Source: Candidatus Venteria ishoeyi
GTDB taxonomy: Bacteria > Pseudomonadota > Gammaproteobacteria > Beggiatoales > Beggiatoaceae
Length of the DNA: 64,000 nt
Assembly: GCF_030378065.1 (NCBI RefSeq)
Contig: NZ_JAUCGJ010000007.1
Coordinates: forward strand, 1 to 64,000
Reading direction: 5' to 3'
Positions 34,337 to 43,145 of this stretch are shown one piece after another. The translations under genes and the position numbers were made by a program. The notes below the pieces were generated by a model. It saw only the letters and a program-made list of their open reading frames with translations. It did no database searches and was not told the DNA's origin. Numbering within the stretch: the first letter of the stretch is position 1; each line of letters opens with the position of its first letter.

Positions 34337-35020
34337 CTAATCCCAACTTTTACGCCCATCACCTATAATGGGAATCACTTCCCCCAGATATTTGGGTGGA
34401 AATCTGAGTATATGTAACTCTATCATGGCTTTAGTGCGCGCCAGCACTTCACGTAAATTGGCTCTGACTAAACTTCGGTGGGTGTAATTGGTATTATGTC
34501 CGGCCTCTACGCCAAATGCCTTCAGCCCAAAAGTCTGCGCGGTGTATACCGAACGTGCCAGATGAAAACCCTGGGTTATCACCAGCGCATCCTTTACCTG
34601 AAAAACATCCCGGGCACGATAAAAACTGTCATAGGTTTTAAAACCTGCGTGATCCATGAACAAGTCTTCTGGTGGCACACCGGCTTTGAGTAGATAACGA
34701 CGCATGGCGTTGACCTCGTCATACCCCACCTGACCATGATCGCCGGATAATAATAATTTTTTTACCCGCCCCTGCCGATAGAGTCGCAGGCCCGTGAGTA
34801 CCCGATCTTCCAACATGTCTGACAACCTGCCATCAGGTGCGACCCAGGCACCGAGGATAACGCCGGTATAAGCGCTGGGCACCTGGGTTTCATCAGCATA
34901 AAGATAAGGGTTGGTCATCAGATAAATATAAACATTGCTGATAATGACCAGGGCAATTCCGAGAAAAATCATCCATTTTAAGGATTTAAAAAAAATGGGA
35001 TATTGACTGAAAAAAGACAT
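34337..35020 (-). CDS. sanA: SanA/YdcF-like DUF218 protein
   Basis: A 227-residue inner-membrane protein with one N-terminal transmembrane helix (WMIFLGIALVIISNVYIYLM) and a DUF218 domain in the periplasm: TGVILGAWVAPDGRLSDMLE, RVLTGLRLYRQGRVKKLLLS, GDHGQVGYDEVNAMRRYLLK and ALVITQGFHLARSVYTAQTF. SanA is connected to envelope permeability and vancomycin resistance in enterics; the biochemical role is not known. An upstream ATG nine bases earlier (35029) is possible, but the AAGGA spacing favours 35020. It lies 28 bases after nrdB and may be cotranscribed. Confidence 0.85.
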   Translation of the reverse strand: MSFFSQYPIFFKSLKWMIFLGIALVIISNVYIYLMTNPYLYADETQVPSAYTGVILGAWVAPDGRLSDMLEDRVLTGLRLYRQGRVKKLLLSGDHGQVGYDEVNAMRRYLLKAGVPPEDLFMDHAGFKTYDSFYRARDVFQVKDALVITQGFHLARSVYTAQTFGLKAFGVEAGHNTNYTHRSLVRANLREVLARTKAMIELHILRFPPKYLGEVIPIIGDGRKSWD

Positions 35021-35057
35021 AAAAACCATGTTCCTTGCAGGCTATTCAAATTCAAGC

Positions 35058-36299
35058 CTAATCCCAATCTAAACTACTACCTACCCGATAATCCCGCACC
35101 CGGCCTTCAAAGAAATTCACTTCCTGTTTCATTTCATATTCTGATAACCAGGACATGGGGTGTTCCTTGATATTAAATAAAGGATTCAGGCCCAGGGTTT
35201 TTAACAGATTATCGCCCATAAGTTGTGCATATTGAGTGTAACTTTTGACCGATAAACCAGGTATACCGCCATTTGGCATACAAGCACTGCCGAATGCAGT
35301 TTCTAATTTCACCGCTTCATTGATAATTTCACGGGTACGCACCTGCATGGAAGCATCCCAGAGTTCCGGATTTTCGCGGATGATTTGTAGAATCATCCAG
35401 CGACCATTGATAGCATGCAGGTTTTCATCACGCCAGATATATTGGTATTGCTGCGCGGTATTGCGTAACTTGCCTTGTCTTGCCAGGGCAAATACCTGAG
35501 AGAACCCCAGCGGGAAAAACAGGTATTCAAACACATAATAACTGATTAAATCTTCCATCAAGGCGCGGTTGGCTTCTCTGGAGCCTTGTGGATGCTCGCA
35601 GTTCACAACATTATTGGTGAAATCCAGATTCCAGTTGAGTTTATTGACCAGTTCCGGTACATCCTGATACAGGCTGAAAATCTGGCCCTGACCTTTTTCA
35701 TCCAGACCGAAAGATTCCAGAATAAAAAAGTAAGACTCAATATGATTGGATTCCTCTGCAATTTGCCAGCGCATGTACTGGCGCATTTCACTGGCGGTGA
35801 TCTGCGCTAAAATCGCATTATCCAGATTATCCGGCACCAGATTATCCGAGGCGGTGAGATAAGAAATATTACATTTGAACATCCATATTTCTTCTTCCGT
35901 CAAATCGCCGGTATTCCATTGAATTTTATCATCGCCCATGGCAATTTCATGTGGCGTCCAGAAATTATTGCGGGCGCTGAGAAAATGCTCGCGCACTGCC
36001 GGGTATTTAATCGGTACTGGCTGGCGCACATCATAGTTTTTACCACCAATAATCCGTATATCATCGGCATGAGGGGCTTTATTGCCGATAGTCACCCGGT
36101 TTAAACTACTGGCAATGGCGGGATCACGACTGGATTTTTTGCTGTTTAGCGTGCTGCTTTCTGGGGGCGTTTGTACGCTTGTGTTTTCTGCTTTTGCAGG
36201 TGGGGGCGCAGCTTTTGGCGCTGCTGGCTCCGGTGCTTTAAATGTGCCTGTCTGGGGCGGGGAAGGGGGCACAAAACGGGTGTTTGCAGAATCAGTCAT
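35058..36299 (-). CDS. nrdB: Ribonucleotide reductase beta subunit, N-extended
   Basis: The class I small subunit that carries the diiron-tyrosyl radical cofactor for dNTP synthesis. The 413-residue protein has an N-terminal Pro/Ala-rich extension of about 85 residues (PPSPPQTGTFKAPEPAAPKA). Then follow WMFKCNISYLTASDNLV, WQIAEESNHIESYFFILESF with metal Glu and His and radical Tyr, YYVFEYLFFPLGFSQVFALA, IWRDENLHAINGRWMILQII with Glu and His. Cofactor ligands seem complete. nrdA is not adjacent. Most small subunits have 340-375 residues, so the extension is unusual. Confidence 0.93.
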   Translation of the reverse strand: MTDSANTRFVPPSPPQTGTFKAPEPAAPKAAPPPAKAENTSVQTPPESSTLNSKKSSRDPAIASSLNRVTIGNKAPHADDIRIIGGKNYDVRQPVPIKYPAVREHFLSARNNFWTPHEIAMGDDKIQWNTGDLTEEEIWMFKCNISYLTASDNLVPDNLDNAILAQITASEMRQYMRWQIAEESNHIESYFFILESFGLDEKGQGQIFSLYQDVPELVNKLNWNLDFTNNVVNCEHPQGSREANRALMEDLISYYVFEYLFFPLGFSQVFALARQGKLRNTAQQYQYIWRDENLHAINGRWMILQIIRENPELWDASMQVRTREIINEAVKLETAFGSACMPNGGIPGLSVKSYTQYAQLMGDNLLKTLGLNPLFNIKEHPMSWLSEYEMKQEVNFFEGRVRDYRVGSSLDWD

Positions 36300-36312
36300 G
36301 TCTTATTTCGCC

Positions 36313-37311
36313 TTAAAAGCGTTGTTGAATATGAAATTGAAAGTCAATATTTTCAGCCAGTTGATTCACAGCCATTGCATAACGACGGCTGTGATTATAG
36401 CGGGTAATGACATAAAAATTGGGCAGTGCAAGCCAGTAAGCCTCACCCGTTTCAGTTTTTAACATCACCAATGAGGCTTTTTGTTTTGCAGGTAATTTTC
36501 CGGAAAACAGCAGCCCTTTTTTGCGTAATTGCGTGAGGTTGTATTTAGGTTTTAAGCCCAGTGCCAGCAGTGCATCGGCAGTGCCTGATTGTACCTGTGT
36601 TGCTTCGATAATTGCCTGTCCCGCTTGCCAGCCGTGGGCTTGCAGGTAATTGGCAACACTGCCGATGGCATCATTAACTTCCCAGATACTGCGCTTGCCA
36701 TCGCCATTAAAGTCCACCACGTACTTGCGGTAACTGCTGGGCATAAATTGCCCGATACCCATTGCGCCTGCATAGGAGCCTTTTGCAGTTAACGGCGGCA
36801 TGGAAATTTCCTGCATTAACAGTAAAAATTCCACCAATTCCTTACGAAAAAAGGTCGCACGTTTGGGATAATGAAAAGCCAGGGTGCTGAGGGCATCTAA
36901 TACCCGGTAACTGCCGGTATTGCGACCATAACGGGTTTCCACGCCAATAATTGCAGCAATAATGGGCGCTGGCACACCATACTGACGTTCTGCCGCTTGT
37001 AAAGCTTTTTGGTGCTGTTTATAAAAGGCTACACCCTGCCGGATTTGTTTGGGGGTGACAAATAGTTTGCGGTACTCAAACCACGGTTTTGCCTCACCTG
37101 GACGGCGCATGGCTTTGAGTATGCTTTGCTTGATTTTCACCTGAGCAAATAATTTCTCTAAATATTTTTTATCGAAACCATGCTGCTGCACCATTTCAGT
37201 AATCAATATTTCGGGTTCTGTGTGCTGCTTCGCTGCCTGAGCAGAAAGCGTCATCGCAACAGTTAAGAGAAGGCATAAGTTGAGCTGGAAAAGGTATACA
37301 ATAATTTTCAT
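36313..37311 (-). CDS. mltB: Lytic murein transglycosylase B
   Basis: A 332-residue periplasmic enzyme that cleaves the MurNAc-GlcNAc bond with 1,6-anhydro product formation. Signal peptide QLNLCLLLTVAMTLSAQAA. Catalytic Glu lies in IIAAIIGVETRYGRNTG (about residue 125), followed by YRVLDALSTLAFHYPKRATF and AGAMGIGQFMPSSYRKYVVD, then NDAIGSVANYLQAHGWQ. No lipobox is evident, so it may be soluble. The stop is 13 bases from the nrdB start, suggesting shared transcription. Confidence 0.93.
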   Translation of the reverse strand: MKIIVYLFQLNLCLLLTVAMTLSAQAAKQHTEPEILITEMVQQHGFDKKYLEKLFAQVKIKQSILKAMRRPGEAKPWFEYRKLFVTPKQIRQGVAFYKQHQKALQAAERQYGVPAPIIAAIIGVETRYGRNTGSYRVLDALSTLAFHYPKRATFFRKELVEFLLLMQEISMPPLTAKGSYAGAMGIGQFMPSSYRKYVVDFNGDGKRSIWEVNDAIGSVANYLQAHGWQAGQAIIEATQVQSGTADALLALGLKPKYNLTQLRKKGLLFSGKLPAKQKASLVMLKTETGEAYWLALPNFYVITRYNHSRRYAMAVNQLAENIDFQFHIQQRF

Positions 37312-37410
37312 GGCATAAAGTATATACGCTTCGTAAAATACTGTAAAAAGTATAAAAAGCTTGCGCCGAATTCAGCTTATTTAATCATTATAAAAAAATG
37401 GAGTAAAATC

Positions 37411-38019
37411 ATGTCCCCAGAAGCTTCGGAATCTTCCGCTGATAATGAATCAGAAATCGATAGCCCGCCTTTTCCGATCTGGAAAAAAGGCTTATTGGTT
37501 CTGGCTCTGCTGCTTTTTATCGCTGGAGGCGCATTGTATCTGATGACACCAGAAAAAGCGCAACCCGATATGCCGCCGCCAATCAGCGCGCAATCCACAG
37601 GCCCTGGCGCGTTTGCCCCCCATTCTTTTGCACCGGATAATGGAATTGATCCCACGCAATGGCAAGGTGGCTCGATTCCTGGCACCACCTCAAAGTCCAG
37701 CACGCAACCAGAGCTTAATGATTGGTCGGTGTTTATGATGAAACTGGGTTTTAGCTTTTTTATTGGTTTTAGTATGGGGTATGCGCTTGCGGGATTTGCC
37801 AAATTAACCTTTTTTATTACCGGCGTGCTTGCGTTGGTTTTATTCGGTTTGCAGTATGTTGGCTTGATTCAGGTGAATTGGTCAGGCATGGAAGGCATTT
37901 ATAATGACTTTATCGCCTGGCTGCAACCACAAATCGGCAGCTTTAAGGATTTTGTCACCAGTAATTTATCTTCTTCTGGCATGGCTGCTGCTGGCCTAGT
38001 GGTAGGTTTTAAAAAGTAG
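37411..38019 (+). CDS. FUN14-domain membrane protein
   Basis: A 202-residue protein with an N-terminal transmembrane helix (KGLLVLALLLFIAGGALYLM), a Pro-rich linker of about 60 residues, and a FUN14 domain with two hydrophobic helices (FFIGFSMGYALAGFAKLTFF, then ITGVLALVLFGLQYVGLIQV) followed by NWSGMEGIYNDFIAWLQPQI. FUN14 proteins (FUNDC1 in mitochondria) are membrane proteins whose bacterial function is not known. Most bacterial members lack this extra helix and linker. Its divergent neighbour is mltB; a repeat-free intergenic region follows. Confidence 0.8.
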   Translation: MSPEASESSADNESEIDSPPFPIWKKGLLVLALLLFIAGGALYLMTPEKAQPDMPPPISAQSTGPGAFAPHSFAPDNGIDPTQWQGGSIPGTTSKSSTQPELNDWSVFMMKLGFSFFIGFSMGYALAGFAKLTFFITGVLALVLFGLQYVGLIQVNWSGMEGIYNDFIAWLQPQIGSFKDFVTSNLSSSGMAAAGLVVGFKK

Positions 38020-38178
38020 GGATATTGATTGATTTCATATCAAACAGCATTGCGCAGGGACAGTTTTTTTTGACGAAAGAAAATCAATCTCGCCAAAAAT
38101 GAAGTCTCTGTGTAATGTCATATCTTAACTTTTATCAATTTATTCATACTGCAATTCAGGTTAAAATGAATTTTTTAA

Positions 38179-38190
38179 CTGTTATAACAG
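38179..38190. promoter_or_regulatory. CTGTTATAACAG palindrome at the ribosome site
   Basis: A perfect 12-bp palindrome ends on the AGGAG ribosome site and 10 bases before the ATG of the PilJ-domain gene. It could be an operator or a leader hairpin. It is too short for the LexA consensus. Low confidence. Confidence 0.25.
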
Positions 38191-38200
38191 GAGTTTTCTA

Positions 38201-39058
38201 ATGATACGAGCATTTTTTCGTTATACCGCTGCTACATTACTGGGTTTAAGCCTCGCTTTTTCTGCACAGGCAAGCAGCAAAACAGAGATGGGCAAGGTTA
38301 TTAACCTTGCGGGTAAGCAGCGTATGCTGACCCAGAAAATGAGTAAAGAAGCCTTATTTATTGCTAAAGGCGTTGACGCAACTGGCAATCAGGGTAATCT
38401 GAAAAAAACTGCCAATTTATTTGATCGTACCTTAAAAGGTCTTAAAGATGGTGATGCAGACTTAGGCTTACCAAAAACTACTGATGCAGGCATTCTCGCG
38501 CAATTAGACGTGGTTGCAAAATTATGGATTACCTTTAAGGGAAATATTGACGCAGTATTGGCAGGTAAGACCAGCCCGGAAGTATTGAGTAATATTGCTG
38601 CACAAAATCTGCCACTGCTCAAAGAAATGAACAAAGCCGTTAAAATGTATGAAAAAGCAGCAGGTTCTACATTAGATGCGGGTATGGCAACCACTATTAA
38701 CCTTGCGGGAAAACAACGTATGTTAACCCAGAAAATGACCAAGGAATTAATGCTGGCTGCAAATGGCATTGACGCACAAGCAAATATTACTAATATGAAA
38801 AAGACAGCCAACCTGTTTGGCAGCACCTTAAACGGTCTGGTTAAAGCTGATAAAGCTATGGGTCTGCCAGGAACTACTGATCAGGCGATTTTAACGCAGT
38901 TGGCGGTTGTCAGTAAAATCTGGGCAGAATATCAGCCGATACTGGAAAAAAATGCTGCTGATGCCAATGCAGATTTCAGTCAGGTAACAAGCTTAAATAT
39001 GACCTTATTAAAAGAAATGAATAAAGCGGTACAAATGTATGCTGCTTCTGTGAAGTAA
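38201..39058 (+). CDS. Periplasmic protein with two PilJ-type sensor domains
   Basis: A 285-residue exported protein: signal peptide ATLLGLSLAFSAQA, then two homologous helical domains. Each begins with the PilJ/NarX-type motif: VINLAGKQRMLTQKMSKEAL at about residue 33 and INLAGKQRMLTQKMTKELML at about 166. Each continues with NLKKTANLF or NMKKTANLF. This matches the N-terminal sensor domain of PilJ (type IV pili chemoreceptor). There is no membrane helix or signalling domain after it, so it is probably a soluble periplasmic ligand-binding protein. A strong CAGGAG site precedes the ATG. It ends at a palindrome. Confidence 0.85.
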   Translation: MIRAFFRYTAATLLGLSLAFSAQASSKTEMGKVINLAGKQRMLTQKMSKEALFIAKGVDATGNQGNLKKTANLFDRTLKGLKDGDADLGLPKTTDAGILAQLDVVAKLWITFKGNIDAVLAGKTSPEVLSNIAAQNLPLLKEMNKAVKMYEKAAGSTLDAGMATTINLAGKQRMLTQKMTKELMLAANGIDAQANITNMKKTANLFGSTLNGLVKADKAMGLPGTTDQAILTQLAVVSKIWAEYQPILEKNAADANADFSQVTSLNMTLLKEMNKAVQMYAASVK

Positions 39059-39069
39059 GCTTACCTATG

Positions 39070-39104
39070 ACGGATAACACCCCTTCTGAAGGGGTGTTAT
39101 CCGT
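39070..39104. terminator. Palindrome after PilJ-domain gene
   Basis: ACGGATAACACCCCTTC and GAAGGGGTGTTATCCGT pair perfectly around a central T, 11 bases past the stop. It lies between convergent genes and could terminate both. The stem is shared with 9071-9101. Confidence 0.6.
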
Positions 39105-39132
39105 AGCGTTATCATTAAAAAATGATAGATAA

Positions 39133-39714
39133 TTAATCTGTCAGATTTGCCGCAACAAAATCCCAATTCACCAGATTCCAGAAAGCTTCCAGATATTTAG
39201 GACGCGCATTACGATAATCAATGTAATAGGCATGTTCCCAGACATCACAGGTCAGCAGTGGTTTGTCATCACTGCTTAATGGCGTCGCAGCATTGCTGGT
39301 ACTGGCTAAGGCCAGACTGCCATCGGCTTTTTTCACCAGCCAGCCCCAACCGGAACCAAAGGTGGTGATCGCATTTTTGCTGAAAGCGTCTTTGAATGCT
39401 GCAAAAGAGCCAAAAGAAGCATTAATCGCATCCGCTAAAGCGCCACTGGGTTCACCGCCACCATTTGGACTTAGGCAATTCCAATAAAAACTGTGATTCC
39501 AGACTTGCGCTGCATTATTAAAAATGCCACCACTGGATTTTTTCACGATCTCTTCCAGGTTCATATTTTCAAACTCAGTGCCTGGAATCAGCTTGTTAAG
39601 ATTGGTCGCATAAGTCTGATGGTGTTTGCCATAATGAAACTCCAGCGTTTCCGCAGAAATATGAGGTTCCAGTGCATTTTTTTCATAAGGCAGCGCAGGT
39701 AATGTATGTTCCAT
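39133..39714 (-). CDS. sodB: Iron superoxide dismutase
   Basis: A 193-residue cytoplasmic superoxide dismutase of the Fe type. Metal ligands: His in [18 protein letters not shown], His in [20 protein letters not shown], and Asp with His in [40 protein letters not shown] fits the FeSOD class. It detoxifies superoxide and pairs functionally with aerotolerance and Fe-S enzymes here. The gene is monocistronic with a family B repeat upstream. Confidence 0.96.
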   Translation of the reverse strand: MEHTLPALPYEKNALEPHISAETLEFHYGKHHQTYATNLNKLIPGTEFENMNLEEIVKKSSGGIFNNAAQVWNHSFYWNCLSPNGGGEPSGALADAINASFGSFAAFKDAFSKNAITTFGSGWGWLVKKADGSLALASTSNAATPLSSDDKPLLTCDVWEHAYYIDYRNARPKYLEAFWNLVNWDFVAANLTD

Positions 39715-39766
39715 GAAGATTCCTTTTTATTTATGAGTTAAAAAACTATGAACATTAATAAAAATC

Positions 39767-39830
39767 AGCGTGAGGCAAAAGCGGCTTTCAGCGTCTTTAG
39801 TGCTGAATGAAGCTTACCTCGAACTCAGCT
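39767..39830 (+). repeat. Family B palindromic repeat, copy B2
   Basis: AGCGTGAGGCAAAAGCGGCT, TTCAGCG, loop, GCTGAATGAAGCTTACC, then TCGAACTCAG. It is the clearest family member and lies between sodB and the Pro/Gln-rich gene, both on the minus strand. Confidence 0.7.
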
Positions 39831-39894
39831 TGTTATATAGCTTAACATTTGTTAATTCAAGGCAAGTTCTTTTTATACCTGTCATACCTGTTTT

Positions 39895-41508
39895 TTATTG
39901 CTTTGGCGTAACCGCTGTTTTTGGATTTTCTGGCACAGTTTCCTGCCCACTTTTCTGAGCTGCTGTTGTAGTGGGTACTTGCGTGTCTGCGAGCTGCTTT
40001 ACAACAGCTTCATTATTCGGGGTAACGGGTGCAGCCACTTGTTTAACAATGGGTTGGGTGACGGGCAATGGTGTTTTTGTACCGGTAGCAGGTAACTTTG
40101 GTATTTCTAATTCGGGTTTTATAAGCGCTTCTGCCGCAGGTGCTGTTATTACAACTGGTGGCTTGGCAACTGGCTGCTTAACAACGGCTTCCTGGGCTGG
40201 TGCTGCTGGTGCAACAGATACCGGTGGCGCAGGCTGTTTTGTCGTTTCCACAATCACGGGCTGCGTGACAGGTGGCTCTAAAACCATGCCTGGTACAACA
40301 TTTTCCAATTCATGAAAACCGCTATTGGGCATTGAAACTGGTTTTTCAGCCTGAGTATGCGGTACCTGAGCGGTGGTTGGTAATGGGGCCAAGGTGCGCT
40401 CCTGATAAGCGCGGGGATCACCGGGGGCCGGCCCCAGTAATTGCTTTTGTTTGCCTGGGGGTTCGCCAGTGCGTTGCTGATACATCACCGGATCACCCGG
40501 TGCCGGACCTAATATTTCACGCACCTGGTAAGGTTGTTGATGCGCAGGTGCTTGTGGGATTTGCTGCGGCATGTTTTGTCTTGTTGTCTGCGGATAAAGT
40601 TGTGGACGATTGGCTCCCATATCGGGTTGTTGTCCCGTTCCCATATTCGGCATCATTGTTGTCGGCATAGGATTATAAGCAGGATTGGGCATCTGTTGCA
40701 TCATGTTTGGGGTAACAGATTTCATGCCATCCCCCATCATCTGCAAAGGGTTTGTCGGTGCCTGATATTGTTGTATTGCTGCGGGCTGTTGTGTGTAATA
40801 GGAATTAGCAGTACTCGCTGGCGGTGTTTGATATATTGAGGCCGGTCTTGGTGCGTTCTGGCGACTCATATCCGGTTGCATATAATAATCAGGTGCCTTA
40901 TTTCCCGGTGTAGGGGCTGAAGGGTAATAAGCCGGCTGCGGGTTTTGTGGATATTGACCATTATAACGCGGTTGCTGCTGTGGTTGCTGCTGTGGTTGTC
41001 TTGCTGGTATTTGTTGATTGCCATAATAAGGCTGGCTGTTATTCCCCGCGTTATAGCCCTGCTGCGGTGCAACGGAAGGCTGCGGATAAGCATAGGTACG
41101 ACCTGAAGCTTGTGAATAACCTGGTGTTAGCGGTTGTGGGTAGGCTTGTCCACGATAAGAAGGCATTTGTTGTCCCACTTGTCCCATTGGTTGGGGGAAC
41201 GCTCCCTGCTGTTGCGTTGGGTAGTGATGCAATGGCCTTTGTGCTGATGATTGGCTATGCCCCTGATTTGGATAATAACCGGGGCTGGCATCAGGCTGCC
41301 AATAATGTTGATTGGCAGAAGCTGGCGTTGTTTGTTGATTGCGCCAGGGGTTGTTAATCGGGCTGGGCTGTGGTTGCGCTGTTTCAAAAACCTCAGCAGG
41401 CGGCGGTGGTGGCGGCCTCATAAAATTATTATCTGCCATGCTGATAGTGGGGAAAGCCGTCGCCATCAGTGCCGACAAACTGGATAAACAAATTATTTGG
41501 TGTTTCAT
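39895..41508 (-). CDS. Exported Pro/Gln-rich low-complexity protein
   Basis: A 537-residue exported protein with signal peptide (LSSLSALMATAFPTISMA) followed by PPPPPP and a long Pro-, Gln-, Tyr-rich tract (for example RQPQQQPQQQPRYNGQYPQN). Toward the middle a motif occurs twice: ILGPAPGDPVMYQQRT and LLGPAPGDPRAYQERT. The C-terminal part is Pro/Val/Ala-rich (QPVIVETTKQPAPPVSVAPA). There is no recognised domain. Such proteins often span the cell wall or form a matrix. GGAGGAG precedes the ATG at 41508. Function unknown. Confidence 0.72.
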   Translation of the reverse strand: MKHQIICLSSLSALMATAFPTISMADNNFMRPPPPPPAEVFETAQPQPSPINNPWRNQQTTPASANQHYWQPDASPGYYPNQGHSQSSAQRPLHHYPTQQQGAFPQPMGQVGQQMPSYRGQAYPQPLTPGYSQASGRTYAYPQPSVAPQQGYNAGNNSQPYYGNQQIPARQPQQQPQQQPRYNGQYPQNPQPAYYPSAPTPGNKAPDYYMQPDMSRQNAPRPASIYQTPPASTANSYYTQQPAAIQQYQAPTNPLQMMGDGMKSVTPNMMQQMPNPAYNPMPTTMMPNMGTGQQPDMGANRPQLYPQTTRQNMPQQIPQAPAHQQPYQVREILGPAPGDPVMYQQRTGEPPGKQKQLLGPAPGDPRAYQERTLAPLPTTAQVPHTQAEKPVSMPNSGFHELENVVPGMVLEPPVTQPVIVETTKQPAPPVSVAPAAPAQEAVVKQPVAKPPVVITAPAAEALIKPELEIPKLPATGTKTPLPVTQPIVKQVAAPVTPNNEAVVKQLADTQVPTTTAAQKSGQETVPENPKTAVTPKQ

Positions 41509-41572
41509 GACAGTCTCCTCCAAACCGCCCCATGAACCTGGGTTTGATTTGGGTTTATTTTTTTAAATCACA

Positions 41573-41653
41573 GGTGTTATGCAAAGGCTCCTTTTTTGTA
41601 CTTTGATGTACAAAAAAGAGGTGCAAAAAAACCACTATTGCTTCACGCTGAAT
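41573..41653 (-). repeat. Family B palindromic repeat, copy B6 (inverted)
   Basis: GTGTTATGCAAAGGCTCC, TTTTTTGTAC, loop, GTACAAAAAA, then CTATTGCTTCACGCT. It is in the opposite orientation to B1-B4. It sits between the GH57 gene and the Pro/Gln-rich gene. Confidence 0.65.
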
Positions 41654-41657
41654 CTAA

Positions 41658-43130
41658 CTAAAAGTCGTGAAGGATAATTTCACTGCTGCGGCGACAGATT
41701 TCCCGCCCATAATCAGTCCACAATCCCTGCCCCCAATAACGGTAACAACTGGTTTGCGAGGCCATTAGATGATACAGGGCATTACGATAAGCATGGCTAC
41801 GGGTATCTGGTTGCTGGCTTAATACTTTTTTGCTGAATAAAACGCTGCTTTGCTCCATCGGGCCTAACACATTTTCATAACCGGCAACCCAGGAAATATT
41901 ATTAGTCCAACTACCGCCATCCATATGGAAACGATCATCTTCCTGCTTCAGCTTTTTAATACTTTGTTCCAGTTTTTCCGCACCTGATCCCGCATCAAAG
42001 CGTTCCCAGATGTGTTTTTGCAAGACGGGCTGCACCACCGGCAAATCAGACATTTGAATACCTAAAGCAAACAAGTGATCCAGGTATTCGGAAACGTTCA
42101 TCAGCGGCACTTGAGAACCACTGGCTTCGCGCACCACATCCTGATATTTAGGAGGGAATTCATTCATCATCACGCCACCGTTTTCCCCATCGGCAATCTG
42201 AGTCACCAAAGGCGGTACGGCATGTCCTGCCAATGTTTGTCGGTCCAGGCTTTGCGCTTCATACCAGGGCTGCATTTGTGCAACCAGCTTGCTATCACTG
42301 CCCTGGGTTTTGATAATGGCGATGATTTCCGCTGTTTCGCCATTGGAATTAGTGCAGACCAGGCGATGTGGCAAATGTGGATTGCGGATACCGTTCCCGG
42401 TTGCAGGATCTTCGATGGTATGCTCTTGTAGCAGCACCCACTGATAACCCGCATCGTTTAAGGTTTTGACAAATTCATAAGCGACATCAGGATGATTGGG
42501 TAAAGCCATTTCAGAAGGTGAAAACCCCCGCACCCGTGCCAAGGCTTCCGCGCCAAAAATGGCAGCAAAATGATGCTGCCAGGCGCGTACATGCAAGCGA
42601 TAATCCTGCACTGGTGTGGAAGGCGCAACCGCATGTCCCCAGGGGCATCCCAGCCATTCTACCGCATCTTGGTATTGTGGATCACAGGTAATGGTTTGCA
42701 AATGTTCTATAACGGCATCAGCGCCCATCTGCCGCAGAGCAAATAATAAAGTACCGGAATATTCCAGCATTACACGGGGTTGTTTGCCTTCTGCCATCAA
42801 CTCGGGAATAAAACGTCCCATGCGTTGATAACAGTCTTGAAACACGGGTGCATTATGATTGTCACCAATATTCTGGTGCGCCATCATATCCTGCAAGTTA
42901 CCAATAATTTCAGCCGTTTGCAGCTCATCGCCACCGGCGGGAATCAATGGCTGGTGCATGTGCAGGGCAATCGCGCAAGCACTTTTAATCCGCTCAAAGG
43001 CAATAGGGCTGTTTGTCAAAGAAACTGGTTTGCACCGATGTTCAGCAATAAGTGTGCTGAGGTATTGTTCTTCACCACAAATATTCGGTAAACCATTAAT
43101 TTGTTCAGCTAACTGGGGCGAATGAGACAT
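41658..43130 (-). CDS. GH57-like glycoside hydrolase
   Basis: A 490-residue protein of the glycoside hydrolase 57 superfamily, which includes alpha-amylases, 4-alpha-glucanotransferases and branching enzymes. Seen: ACAIALHMHQPLIPAGGDEL (the HxHQP motif), CPWGHAVAPSTPVQDYRLHV, RGFSPSEMALPNHPDVAYEF with the nucleophile Glu, and IADGENGGVMMNEFPPKYQD with DGE. Cytoplasmic. Placed 15 bases after glgA, so it very likely acts on glycogen, perhaps as branching or transferase enzyme since no glgB lies nearby. The exact activity cannot be decided from the sequence. Confidence 0.88.
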   Translation of the reverse strand: MSHSPQLAEQINGLPNICGEEQYLSTLIAEHRCKPVSLTNSPIAFERIKSACAIALHMHQPLIPAGGDELQTAEIIGNLQDMMAHQNIGDNHNAPVFQDCYQRMGRFIPELMAEGKQPRVMLEYSGTLLFALRQMGADAVIEHLQTITCDPQYQDAVEWLGCPWGHAVAPSTPVQDYRLHVRAWQHHFAAIFGAEALARVRGFSPSEMALPNHPDVAYEFVKTLNDAGYQWVLLQEHTIEDPATGNGIRNPHLPHRLVCTNSNGETAEIIAIIKTQGSDSKLVAQMQPWYEAQSLDRQTLAGHAVPPLVTQIADGENGGVMMNEFPPKYQDVVREASGSQVPLMNVSEYLDHLFALGIQMSDLPVVQPVLQKHIWERFDAGSGAEKLEQSIKKLKQEDDRFHMDGGSWTNNISWVAGYENVLGPMEQSSVLFSKKVLSQQPDTRSHAYRNALYHLMASQTSCYRYWGQGLWTDYGREICRRSSEIILHDF

Positions 43131-43145
43131 GGGAAATCCTGTTGT

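Noticed and set aside
37377-37802. 141-residue minus-strand frame opposite the FUN14 gene
   Set aside because: It is antisense to a protein with clear membrane helices and a known domain, and shows no motif itself.
38179-38190. LexA box
   Set aside because: CTGTTATAACAG lacks the eight-base spacer of CTGT-N8-ACAG.
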